From positions 1-64,000 of the forward strand of contig JAFGCW010000036.1 in assembly GCA_016932435.1 (NCBI GenBank): a stretch of DNA of 64,000 nucleotides, written 5' to 3'. The notes under the pieces were generated by a model. That model searched no databases. It worked only from the letters and a program-made list of their open reading frames with translations, and was not told the DNA's origin. The DNA is from Dehalococcoidales bacterium (lineage in GTDB: Bacteria > Chloroflexota > Dehalococcoidia > Dehalococcoidales > UBA2162). Made by a program: the position numbers and the translations under genes. This document shows positions 1 to 7,326 of the stretch, piece by piece (position 1 is the first letter of the stretch; each line of letters opens with the position of its first letter).

Positions 1-77
1 CAGCCGCAGGCTTCTGCAATCCGTGTGTTGTTGATCCCAAGGCTTTGTAACCGCAGGATCTCTTTGTAATTGGTCAT
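1..77 (-). CDS. istA: IS21-family transposase IstA, N-terminal fragment at window edge
   Basis: The first 25 codons are visible, reading leftwards out of the window from an ATG at 77-75; a very strong AAGGAGGTCG ribosome site lies at 81-90. The peptide starts MTNYKEILRLQSLG and continues with INNTRIAEACG, the helix-turn-helix start typical of IS21 IstA proteins (known family pattern). The repeat structure just upstream (133-204) supports an IS21 end. IstA is the DDE transposase that works with the ATPase IstB. The rest of the gene and istB lie outside the window. Confidence 0.75.
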   Translation of the reverse strand, partial: MTNYKEILRLQSLGINNTRIAEACG

Positions 78-132
78 TTCCGACCTCCTTTATGTATTCG
101 CACCTTACGGCGCTGAACACATTATAGGGAGG

Positions 133-204
133 TGTCGGATCTATGCGGCGGGGGTGTCGGCTTTCGCCGGTCAGGGTGTCGGTTTGGCGCGGTCACACTG
201 TCGG
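133..204. repeat. Four TGTCGG repeats at exact 22-bp spacing (IS21 terminal repeats)
   Basis: TGTCGG occurs at 133-138, 155-160, 177-182 and 199-204, so each copy starts exactly 22 bp after the last, about two helical turns. Three of the four are preceded by GG (GGTGTCGG). Multiple short terminal repeats near the end are known for IS21-family elements, where they bind the transposase. The regular phasing puts all copies on one face of the DNA. Confidence 0.8.
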
Positions 205-210
205 ATTTCA

Positions 211-1127
211 CCCGGAATATTCACCCAAGTGCGCGGGGACGTTATATTTTCCCTTCCGAACCTAATGGTGAAGGTTATGCATATCACTATGGAGGACGGA
301 AAGAACTCCAGTTTAATGTTGGATTTGAGGGGAGTGAAGAATTAAGGTACGGTATCGCATTTAGCTTAGAACGTGGTGGTTTTTTCGGTAATCCGCTGGA
401 CATAAAACCGAAAGTTCTAAAACTTAATGAGTATTTTGGAAACCACTCGAGTGAATTCGAAGATATGTGGTTCTGGTATTGGGAAAACGACAAGAGAAGT
501 GAACGGATGAAAGTTGAACCGATTTCCGAAGACTTGATTCGCAGTGACGTATTCCTTTTCTGGGGCAAGTTGGCTCCTAAAAAAACCGTTCAGGCTCATG
601 ATGCATTATCATTATTTGACCGTCTCTTACCTGTTTATGAATACGTAGAAGGAAATGCTACACAGACAAAGCAAATCAAAGGACTCCAATTCAAACTTGG
701 GAATATCCGTCTTGAACAAACCCAAGCGCAATCCAAGCGTGAAACGAGGGAGATGAAACTCAGGCATAATGCGCTAGTAAAAACCCTTCACGAGATTCTT
801 AAGCGAAGTAAAAAGAATGCCGGTAATACTAATACTGGTCTTCCGGCTCAGGTAGATATGGTAGTACGTACGAAAGATGGCCTACTTTATTATGAAGTCA
901 AAACTGGTGACGAGATTAGGACTTGTATCCGTGAAGCTATAGGCCAATTGCTTGAATATTCATATTGGCCTGGTGCAACAGAAGCAAAACCCTTAATTAT
1001 CGTCACTGAAAATAAGATGACTCCCAAGGCTTATAAATACTTAAAAACACTTAGAGAACGATTCTCTTTACCAATTTATCATCAGAGGTTGGACATGAAA
1101 TTGAAGGACCTCGAAGATATGAACTAA
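211..1127 (+). pseudogene. PD-(D/E)XK nuclease-like protein, 5' end lost to IS insertion
   Basis: An open frame runs from 132 to 1127, but its first ~26 codons are IS21 end sequence, so the native start is missing. The native part is about 305 residues. Its C-terminal third has VDMVVRTKDG followed by LLYYEVKTG, which fits the D-x(n)-ExK core of PD-(D/E)XK nucleases, and then a helix with a Q (AIGQLLEY) as often found after that core. The N-terminal region (ELQFNVGFEG, ELRYGIAFSLE) resembles hypothetical proteins found near restriction systems; this is from memory. Whether the truncated product is made is unknown, though an in-frame start inside the IS could still express it. Confidence 0.5.
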
Positions 1128-1280
1128 CACGTCAATCCTTGCATTCTTTAATAGGAAATCAGAAGTTGCTGAATAGCCAGAATCAGTCCCTTCTTCTCAA
1201 ACAGAAGTTCGGAATGCTTCCATATTGGCTGGCGAAGTAAGATCCCACCAGATCTTTAGAATATAAGTGGGAAGGTCCGA

Positions 1281-1367
1281 ATGATAGTTTTACCTTTTGT
1301 CCAGTATGGTGGGCCTTGGTTGGCAGTTCCAGAGCTTTCATTTGAGAAAAAACAACAAATTAAGTGA
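1281..1367 (+). CDS. Possible 28-residue small protein
   Basis: In the 319-base stretch between the broken nuclease gene and the next gene, an ATG at 1281 preceded by GGAAGG opens a short frame ending in TGA at 1365-1367. The peptide contains VQYGGPWLAVPELSFEK, which looks protein-like, but could equally be the C-terminal relic of a longer lost gene. No family recognised. Confidence 0.2.
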   Translation: MIVLPFVQYGGPWLAVPELSFEKKQQIK

Positions 1368-1406
1368 TTTAGCAAGTTACTCATATCTAAAGTATCACGG
1401 GTTATA

Positions 1407-1415
1407 TGATATAAT
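1407..1415 (+). promoter_or_regulatory. Extended -10 promoter element for the 1447 gene
   Basis: TGATATAAT at 1407-1415 is a consensus TATAAT with the extended TGn motif. No good -35 is visible 17 bp upstream, which is normal for extended -10 promoters. It lies about 30 bp before the GTG start at 1447. Confidence 0.45.
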
Positions 1416-1446
1416 GATACCAATTTTGATTTGCATTGAGGACTGA

Positions 1447-2223
1447 GTGAAACAACAAAACAAACAGCCTACATTACTTGGACACATATGTTACCCGTTC
1501 TTCACCCACATCATCAAGAAGTCAATTTGGGGCGCTTATATATTAGGAATTAACCTTATCAAGGTTGAAGCACTTGTATATTTAATTGGGGCAGTACTCG
1601 GACGTTCGCTACGGAATAAGTTACCCATGTTGGTCAAGTTACTTTTTGTCCCTGGTACAGAAGAAAGCCAAATCGATAGAGTTACGGCATTGTGCCGAAA
1701 AGATGCGGGAAAGAATTTTAAAGAGTTTAAAGAGTGGTGCGATGATAAACCCCTAAGATTTGATGATTTTCTATTTTATCGTAGGATAGAAAGTTTACTT
1801 GGCAATGCAAATATCCATATGAGTCCTAGGAATGCTTATGTAGATTATCTGAATGGAGACAAAAAGCTTAAGAAAATATTCGAACAAAAAGTCGACGCAA
1901 AAAGAGATCCGGAGAAATCAGTCGGCGAGCCATTACTAATACTATTATTACAAGGAATATTTTTTGGCAGCTCATTCCCTGAAGTAACTCAAACTATGTA
2001 CCAAAAGGCTTGGGAGAATGACCGTAGATTCTGGACCCGTTTATGGCCAGACGATTTAGTAATGCCGGAAGATTTGAAAGAAGCGAACTTAGATGAAGCA
2101 GAAATCCTTATCGATTTAATAGTGGCAGATTATGTATCAGAATACTATCCAGAACTCATTGATGGATTAGGACTAATGAGCGTAATTCAAAGGACAGAAC
2201 CAACTGGGCATGATTTTCACTAA
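1447..2223 (+). CDS. Hypothetical protein, 258 aa
   Basis: A GTG start at 1447 is preceded by GAGG at 1438-1441. The N-terminus has a hydrophobic stretch (about residues 25-50, including WGAYILGINLIKVEALVYL) that may be a membrane anchor. The rest is mixed and charged, with an aromatic cluster near residue 200 (WENDRRFWTRLWPDD). No family is recognised. It is followed 5 bp later by the 2229 gene, so the two are very likely co-transcribed. Base composition is AT-rich compared with the backbone after 7.2 kb, consistent with the accessory block. Confidence 0.6.
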   Translation: MKQQNKQPTLLGHICYPFFTHIIKKSIWGAYILGINLIKVEALVYLIGAVLGRSLRNKLPMLVKLLFVPGTEESQIDRVTALCRKDAGKNFKEFKEWCDDKPLRFDDFLFYRRIESLLGNANIHMSPRNAYVDYLNGDKKLKKIFEQKVDAKRDPEKSVGEPLLILLLQGIFFGSSFPEVTQTMYQKAWENDRRFWTRLWPDDLVMPEDLKEANLDEAEILIDLIVADYVSEYYPELIDGLGLMSVIQRTEPTGHDFH

Positions 2224-2228
2224 CAACG

Positions 2229-2753
2229 ATGGCGGCAACAGATTCGTATGAACCAGATTTAGCGTTTAAACTAGATCATCAAGCTAATTTAGCAATTAAA
2301 AACAATCAAGGTATAACCATATCTATACAATACATCTTGCTGTATCCTGAGATTCATTCTATGTCTCCCCGTTCTAGAGTCCGGCTGGATATAAGGAACG
2401 AGAGTGATAATACTCTAAAATGGACTTTACCAATACCTAAAACAACAAATAGTTTTATTAAAGATGCATCGGGAAAAGCTATGTTTTTACCCCAATCGGG
2501 ATGCGGAGTGTTGGCTGAAAAAGGGGAGGGATTCGACGTCAATGCAAATGAAGGTAATTATGTATTAACTGCTAAACCGGATTCAAAAGGAAGTGTCTTT
2601 TTGTACTTTGATACAATTCCAGAAACTGTTGAAAAAATAGATATAATGCTAGACGGATTCTACTTCAACGAGAAAGGTGAAAGCTGGGATATTTCTTTTA
2701 AAGACATTCCTTTTACCTACGAAATAGCTCCTTTTCAGGCAGGAAGTAACTGA
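2229..2753 (+). CDS. Hypothetical beta-rich protein, 174 aa
   Basis: The ATG at 2229 follows the previous stop by five bases, so translational coupling is likely; there is no clear separate ribosome site. The sequence is rich in short strands (for example VRLDIRNESDNTLKW, GSVFLYFDTIPETVEKIDIML), suggesting a beta-sandwich, with no catalytic motif or signal peptide. Function not recognised. It probably acts with the upstream 258-aa protein. Confidence 0.55.
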   Translation: MAATDSYEPDLAFKLDHQANLAIKNNQGITISIQYILLYPEIHSMSPRSRVRLDIRNESDNTLKWTLPIPKTTNSFIKDASGKAMFLPQSGCGVLAEKGEGFDVNANEGNYVLTAKPDSKGSVFLYFDTIPETVEKIDIMLDGFYFNEKGESWDISFKDIPFTYEIAPFQAGSN

Positions 2754-2779
2754 GTCTCTTGTTACTATTAACTACTATA

Positions 2780-2812
2780 TTGAGGGGCTAGATTCAATTT
2801 CTAGTCCCTCAA
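2780..2812. terminator. Stem-loop between convergent genes
   Basis: A 13-bp stem (TTGAGGGGCTAGA at 2780-2792 with 2800-2812, one G-U pair) with a 7-nt loop sits after the 2753 stop, followed by CAACGTTTT. It probably terminates the 1447-2753 pair. Between it and 3106 no convincing gene is seen; small frames there have no protein-like character. Confidence 0.6.
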
Positions 2813-3105
2813 CAACGTTTTACAAGCCTGGACGTTTGGGAGGAATTGTTTTCGAGCCACTGTTGGTGCATGAATAACAATAAGCGAACTTATTCATTGG
2901 TATTTGCTGTCCTCAATAAAATGGCGTTCTCGATATAATAAGCAAATTGTTGCTTTGGATTCGATATTAATTAGGAAATTACAATGGCACACTATTCTTG
3001 GCAGGAGTCTCGGCATCTCCAGCCAACGATTGGATTCTGAAGCAACTGGTTCAGTTTCTTCGTTTTCTATTCCTTCCGTATTCAACGCTTTTCATTGGTA
3101 TAGCC

Positions 3106-4119
3106 TTATCTCCAGTTAACCTCGACTCGGTTTTTTTCGAGCTGAGGTATATATTCCTGTATTGATTTGTCACTGAGCGGGTTATCTTTAATAGATAGAT
3201 ATTTTAGCCGCTTGAGATGCAGGAGAGGACTGATATCCGTTATCTGATTATCAGATAGATGTAACGAGTGTAGATTATCCAACCCAATTAGCGGCGATAG
3301 ATTCGATATACCATTTTCCCCAAGTTTGAGTTCTGTGAGTCCGTCAAGTGATGAGAGAGGGGAAACATCAACTATCTGATTTCCTACGAGATTTATATAT
3401 TCAAGGTTTGCCAAATAAGCAATCGCAGAAATATTTGTTAAAGGACTACTAACGATGGTCAGTTGCTTGAGTTGCTTCATGGTTGATAGTGGGGAAATAT
3501 CTGTCAAACTGTTGCCGCCGACTTTCAGGTTTGTACATTTTTCGAGTGACGTTAAAGGAGAGACATCGTTGATATACAAGTGTGTTGCTGAAAGATTCAC
3601 AAGATTCTTCAGAGAACTCAGAGGAGAAATATCATTAACGGTATTCCATGAAATTGACAACCAATCCAGTTTCTCAAGGGACGCCAAAGATGAGATATCC
3701 CTGATATGATTTTTACTCAGGTTCAGATGTTTAAGGTCTGTCAGGTTAGCCAGCGGTGAAATGTCGCGGATTCCGTTCGAATACAGAATTAACTCCGTGA
3801 GTCCTGTTAGATTACTCAACGGGGAAAGGTCGCGGATATCTTGATTATTAAGGTCAAGTTTCTTGAGATTGGTACAATATTCCAGCCCGGTAAGGTCTTC
3901 AATTTTAGTTGAGGTCTCAAATGGGGAAGGTTGTAAGGATGTCATTTTCTCAAGATCGCTTGAATATATATCACCTTTATCTTCGTTAGTGTAATCCCTT
4001 ATCAATTCCTCAAGTTTCTCATCCGGGAAATCTACCACAACACCAGGCTCTGTATCAGAATCACAAGATGGAAGTATAAGGACTGTTACCAGTGCGAATA
4101 AAATTGGTAGTTTTTTCAT
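3106..4119 (-). CDS. Lipoprotein with 11 internalin-type leucine-rich repeats
   Basis: The 337-aa product starts MKKLPILFALVTVLILPSC, a signal peptide with a lipobox cysteine at residue 19, so it should be anchored outside the membrane. From about residue 75 it carries 11 consecutive 22-residue repeats of the form ISPLxxLxxLxxLxLxxNxIxD, the pattern of SDS22/internalin-like repeats that form a curved binding surface. An acidic linker (residues 20-70) separates anchor and repeats. The ribosome site AGGAG lies 7 bp before the ATG. It is 16 bp downstream of the 4136-4783 frame and shares its direction. Likely role is binding of a protein or surface ligand; the partner is unknown. Confidence 0.85.
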   Translation of the reverse strand: MKKLPILFALVTVLILPSCDSDTEPGVVVDFPDEKLEELIRDYTNEDKGDIYSSDLEKMTSLQPSPFETSTKIEDLTGLEYCTNLKKLDLNNQDIRDLSPLSNLTGLTELILYSNGIRDISPLANLTDLKHLNLSKNHIRDISSLASLEKLDWLSISWNTVNDISPLSSLKNLVNLSATHLYINDVSPLTSLEKCTNLKVGGNSLTDISPLSTMKQLKQLTIVSSPLTNISAIAYLANLEYINLVGNQIVDVSPLSSLDGLTELKLGENGISNLSPLIGLDNLHSLHLSDNQITDISPLLHLKRLKYLSIKDNPLSDKSIQEYIPQLEKNRVEVNWR

Positions 4120-4135
4120 TTTCTACTCCTTTCCA

Positions 4136-4783
4136 TTACGGTCCCAGGTTTATTCCATCTTCTCCCCATAGTAACTCGCCTTCGGCACTTACTCTCTGGA
4201 TATACGAAGATGTCCTATCCTTAATTATTTTGACCGATGCCCAGGAAACGACGAAACCGCCGGCACCATCGAGTGATATCCCGGCTGGTATCGAATACTC
4301 GGCCCAATACAGAGGAGTCCTAGATACCTTGATCCCTTCGTCGCCCCAAGGGCTGGAACCATCGCTTTTCATACGCTGAGCACCAATGTATCTGTTTTTT
4401 TTATACGTATAGTTCCACACAAGAACGGGGCCGCTGACTCCATCACTTACCGCCGAGTAATACATAATTTCATCGATCCGCATAATCTCAAGTCCGTCTT
4501 TAGACCAAGTAATATTTCCAAAAAGATCAAGCTTTTGTCTATAAATACGATGAAAATCCTCCCAAACAACCAGAATAGAATCGGGGTCGCTTTCGATAAT
4601 ACATGGTTCTTCGAAAGGTTGTTCCTTCCCGATGAGAAGTACGCCACCCGGCTCCCAAAGCATCTCGCCTTCTCTGCTTATCCTCTGTACGTAGAGCCTC
4701 TGACCGATGATATGATCACTGTCTTCTCTATGGATGACCTCCAACCAAGTACATAGTACTCCGTCATTACCATCGGATATCAA
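4136..4783 (-). pseudogene. Fragment of a repeat (propeller-like) secreted protein
   Basis: The frame opens with TTG at 4783 and encodes 215 residues with four copies of a motif like VQRISxEGExLWGxDGI (for example YVQRISREGEMLWEPGGV and YIQRVSAEGELLWGEDGI), typical of extracellular propeller-like repeat proteins. It has no signal peptide, and the nearest AAGGAG is 13 bp before the TTG, too far for a normal start. Upstream in frame there is a stop within 60 bp. I infer an N-terminally truncated remnant, though expression as a short protein is possible. Confidence 0.45.
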
Positions 4784-4852
4784 TCTGTGGTTGAAACTCC
4801 TTCCCCTGAAACCGGAATTCTGCTCATCTGTTAGTCGCAGGTTTCCGGTCAG

Positions 4853-5647
4853 CTAAGCAATCATACCGTCAGTATCCACCATTTGAACGAAAATATCTCG
4901 TTTATTATATAGATCTTCAACTTTATCCATTTTTGCAACTATCGACTCATAGGGGCTTGCAAAAGGTTTCTCTAATTTAGTTTGATTTGTTTTGCTAAGC
5001 CTCTCTACGAATTCAGAGTATTTCAGAAGACTATTACCTGTTTCGATCCAAGCACCTTCAGAAGCTTTTGCTAACATGGCTAAACAAGGGACGTTAAGCT
5101 CATGTTTTAGACATAGTATAGCCTGACGTAAAGCGTCTTCTACTTCAGGATGCAGGTTCGGTATATCAAATTCTGTCATATATATATCAAGATCAGCCAA
5201 AGGTCGAGGTAAGTTATCTATCACTGATGGAGCTATCATTGCTTCACGGGGCATATAAATCTCGAATTCATCGAATCTCCAACCAGAACTAGTGCCGCCG
5301 CTGTTCTTTACCACGGTTGTCCGCTCTTGATTTAAAGCAATTTGTATAAGGGTAGGACCATGTTGTATTAATATATTATTGTGTATTAATCCCCAAATTG
5401 CTTCGCTAAATGAGAGTCGCCAGGAAAAGTCATTTATTACCTCCAAGATCTGCGAATCAAGTGGAAACGGGCGATGAAATACAACCTTTTCTGGTTTGAC
5501 AATCCCAAGACTCTGAAGAAAGTTACGAAGTATATTTTCAGTCGATTTATCATAATTGGATAATACAAATGACTCTGCAATAATGACCTGTTGCCTTGTG
5601 ACTTTGATCTGCGATTTTATGAAAGATTGAGCTTCGCTTTGATTCAT
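4853..5647 (-). CDS. Hypothetical protein, 264 aa
   Basis: The ATG at 5647 has no strong ribosome site; TAGATAATAC just upstream may be a -10 element, implying a short leader. The protein is soluble and mixed alpha/beta, with a helical C-terminus (PEVEDALRQAILCLKHELNVPCLAMLAKASEGAW) that resembles a helical-bundle segment, but no family is recognised. It lies in the AT-rich accessory block next to the integrase gene, so carriage by a mobile element is likely. Confidence 0.55.
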   Translation of the reverse strand: MNQSEAQSFIKSQIKVTRQQVIIAESFVLSNYDKSTENILRNFLQSLGIVKPEKVVFHRPFPLDSQILEVINDFSWRLSFSEAIWGLIHNNILIQHGPTLIQIALNQERTTVVKNSGGTSSGWRFDEFEIYMPREAMIAPSVIDNLPRPLADLDIYMTEFDIPNLHPEVEDALRQAILCLKHELNVPCLAMLAKASEGAWIETGNSLLKYSEFVERLSKTNQTKLEKPFASPYESIVAKMDKVEDLYNKRDIFVQMVDTDGMIA

Positions 5648-5921
5648 ATACCAACTGTATTATCTAACAATAGATTCTGTCAAGAACGACTATTGGTCAG
5701 ACGCCAATTTCTTATGTCGTATACCTCAAGGTCTGACTAACTCAATTACAAGTCAGTGCGATATTCCGCAAAATATTCTACTTGGAATGCTTGAAATCTG
5801 CTGTAAGATTACAAGAAGATATTAGTGAAAGAGCCAAAACAACGGGCACCTGCTTTATCAGATTCCACTACCTTCCAACTATCCTCCGGAAACGCGACTC
5901 CGCCGAACCGGAATCTACACC

Positions 5922-6971
5922 TTATCTAGATCTTCGAGAATGGCGATGTGGATCGTAGTAAGGATCATAATCCTTAAAAGCATCCAAAGCATCATCAGCC
6001 TCTAAAGCACGTACATATCCTTCAAGTACTTGTACACTTTCCCAACCACCAATGACTTGGACGTACTTCAAGCCCATCCCTTGGCGTATCGCGTTTACAG
6101 CCCAAGTACGTCGAAAAATATGAACAGCATCCTTGAGCTTTCCACGCAGTCCAGCCCGTTCGAACATTCTATGAAGGTCTTGTTGAACCCCATAGTATCC
6201 CATAGGGGTCCGCTCTTCAGTTACCCAAACACAAGGATGATCATCCCGCCTATATGCTAGATAACGCCACACAGCATTCTGTGCTTCTCGGTGAAAAGGC
6301 ACCACCCTTTCTTTTGAACCCTTGCCGATTACTCGTATAAACTTTCCTTCCCAATTTAGATCATTAAGTTTGAGGCTGGCAAGTTCGAAGAGACGCATTC
6401 CTGTAGTTAGGAGGAGTAGGAACATAGCTCTACGACGAGCTCCTTGAAATAGCCCCTGTGGACAGAGATCAAGGAGAGATTGGATATGCTCGGGAGCGAG
6501 AAAACCTTTCTTAACTTTTGGTTCCTTAGGCCGAGATACCTTACGAACGGGATTAGTGAGGAGAAAGTCCCAGCGAACCATCCAGTTAAACCATGCCAAT
6601 AAATTACCGTAAGAACGTTTGATAGTAGCAGCAGCCTGGCCACGATTTTTTAACTCTTCAAGATAAACCATTATATCAAAAGGAGTGATATCTTGTGCTC
6701 TAAGTGAATGACCTTTATTTTCTAAAGAGCGTATAAACGCCCCGAGTTCATCTTGGTAATCTCGAATAGTCAACGGAGAGTGATTCTCTACGTGATGCCA
6801 CCTCAAATAATTAGACAGAAGGACTTTCAGATCTCCTGTTTCTGACGAGTTTACAGACTTATCATGAGAGAGTGAAGATAATCGGTTTAGATTATCTAAA
6901 GATATGTTCCGTTTTCCAAATGAATCGGGTCCTGATTTTTGATGGGAAGAGCGGTTCTGGTTATTAGCCAT
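5922..6971 (-). CDS. Tyrosine recombinase (integrase)
   Basis: This 349-aa protein has an N-terminal SAM-like core-binding domain (about residues 50-140) and a C-terminal catalytic domain. The catalytic set is visible: R in TTGMRLFELA, K in GKGSKERVVPF, HxxR in HIFRRTWA, a W in GGWE and the nucleophile Y in LEGYVRAL. Compared with XerC/D (about 300 aa) it has a ~45-residue N-terminal extension rich in Ser/Asn/Lys. Its start is about 95 bp from the 3' end of the initiator tRNA gene, with the gene pointing away, the usual arrangement of an integrase in an element inserted at a tRNA. The ATG at 6971 has only a weak ribosome site. Confidence 0.85.
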   Translation of the reverse strand: MANNQNRSSHQKSGPDSFGKRNISLDNLNRLSSLSHDKSVNSSETGDLKVLLSNYLRWHHVENHSPLTIRDYQDELGAFIRSLENKGHSLRAQDITPFDIMVYLEELKNRGQAAATIKRSYGNLLAWFNWMVRWDFLLTNPVRKVSRPKEPKVKKGFLAPEHIQSLLDLCPQGLFQGARRRAMFLLLLTTGMRLFELASLKLNDLNWEGKFIRVIGKGSKERVVPFHREAQNAVWRYLAYRRDDHPCVWVTEERTPMGYYGVQQDLHRMFERAGLRGKLKDAVHIFRRTWAVNAIRQGMGLKYVQVIGGWESVQVLEGYVRALEADDALDAFKDYDPYYDPHRHSRRSR

Positions 6972-6994
6972 TTCATTTGGGGCACCGCCTTTTT

Positions 6995-7052
6995 ATACCC
7001 TAAGAACTCATTTCTTTATATTCTTAGGCTTTTCTCATAATACCCTAAGAAC
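6995..7052. repeat. Three phased CCTAAGAA sites between integrase and tRNA
   Basis: ATACCCTAAGAAC occurs as direct copies at 6995-7007 and 7040-7052, and the inverted core TTCTTAGG lies midway at 7021-7028. Centre spacing is about 22-23 bp, two helical turns. Position between integrase start and the tRNA 3' end suggests arm-type sites for the integrase or an excisionase, or an operator for the integrase gene. Confidence 0.5.
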
Positions 7053-7064
7053 GTTTAGCTTCAT

Positions 7065-7139
7065 TGGTAGCGGGGGTTGGATTCGAACCAACGACCTCCG
7101 GGTTATGAGCCCGACGAGCTGCCACTGCTCTACCCCGCG
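7065..7139 (-). tRNA. Initiator tRNA-fMet (anticodon CAT), CCA encoded
   Basis: Read on the minus strand the 75-nt gene folds fully: acceptor CGCGGGG with CCCCGC and a C1-U72 mismatch, D arm GAGC/GCTC, anticodon arm with the three G-C pairs GGG/CCC flanking CTCATAA, T arm GTTGG/CCAAC with TTCGAAT, and a 3' ACCA. The unpaired position 1-72 and the GGG/CCC anticodon stem are the hallmarks of initiator tRNA. The gene is intact although a tyrosine integrase sits at its 3' side, as expected if an element restored the tRNA end. Confidence 0.95.
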
Positions 7140-7197
7140 CCACTGTTTGAGTATAAACCCTGTCATTCCCAGTGTCAAGGAAACAGCTTCACGGGGG

Positions 7198-7226
7198 TTG
7201 ACAAACAGGCTCGAACGAGCTACTAT
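7198..7226 (+). promoter_or_regulatory. Sigma70-type promoter with a palindrome in the spacer
   Basis: TTGACA at 7198-7203, a 17-bp spacer and TACTAT at 7221-7226 form a near-consensus promoter directed at the radical SAM gene. The spacer contains the perfect palindrome GCTCGAACGAGC (7209-7220) ending right at the -10 box, a position where a bound repressor or a MerR-like activator would act. The predicted start is near 7233. Confidence 0.65.
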
Positions 7227-7252
7227 ACCCGATAGCTTACTGAAATAACATG

Positions 7253-7310
7253 AAGCAGTAAAGCAACATAATGAGACTTTATGTTAATGGGCTTTACTGC
7301 TTTTATTTTA
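7253..7310 (+). terminator. Terminator-like hairpin in the leader of the radical SAM gene
   Basis: Arms AAGCAGTAAAGC (7253-7264) and GCTTTACTGCTT (7291-7302) pair perfectly over 12 bp, with an inner 7-bp stem (7265-7271 with 7279-7285) and a TTATTTTA tail. It lies downstream of the 7198 promoter and only ~25 bp before the ATG, so it would stop or modulate transcription of the gene itself, as in attenuation. No competing antiterminator was identified. Confidence 0.55.
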
Positions 7311-7326
7311 GACAAAGGAGAGACAA

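Larger units (their letters stand above)
1..210 (-). mobile_element. Terminal part of an IS21-like insertion sequence
   Basis: The block holds the istA start and its untranslated leader with four phased copies of TGTCGG. The outer end is placed near 210, after the last copy, because the PD-(D/E)XK-like reading frame becomes protein-like from about 211 onwards. The exact terminal dinucleotide and the target-site duplication cannot be confirmed since the other end of the element is outside the window. Confidence 0.65.

Noticed and set aside
70..345. 91-aa plus-strand frame across the IS21 end
   Set aside because: It reads IS terminal repeats and then the nuclease-like gene in the wrong frame; no ribosome site and no protein-like sequence.
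2894..3119. Overlapping 63-71 aa frames on both strands between the terminator and the LRR gene
   Set aside because: Neither has a ribosome site, motif or plausible composition; treated as noncoding.
7198..7326. Cobalamin riboswitch before the B12-dependent radical SAM gene
   Set aside because: The leader is under 100 nt and has no B12-box-like sequence; only a simple hairpin is seen.
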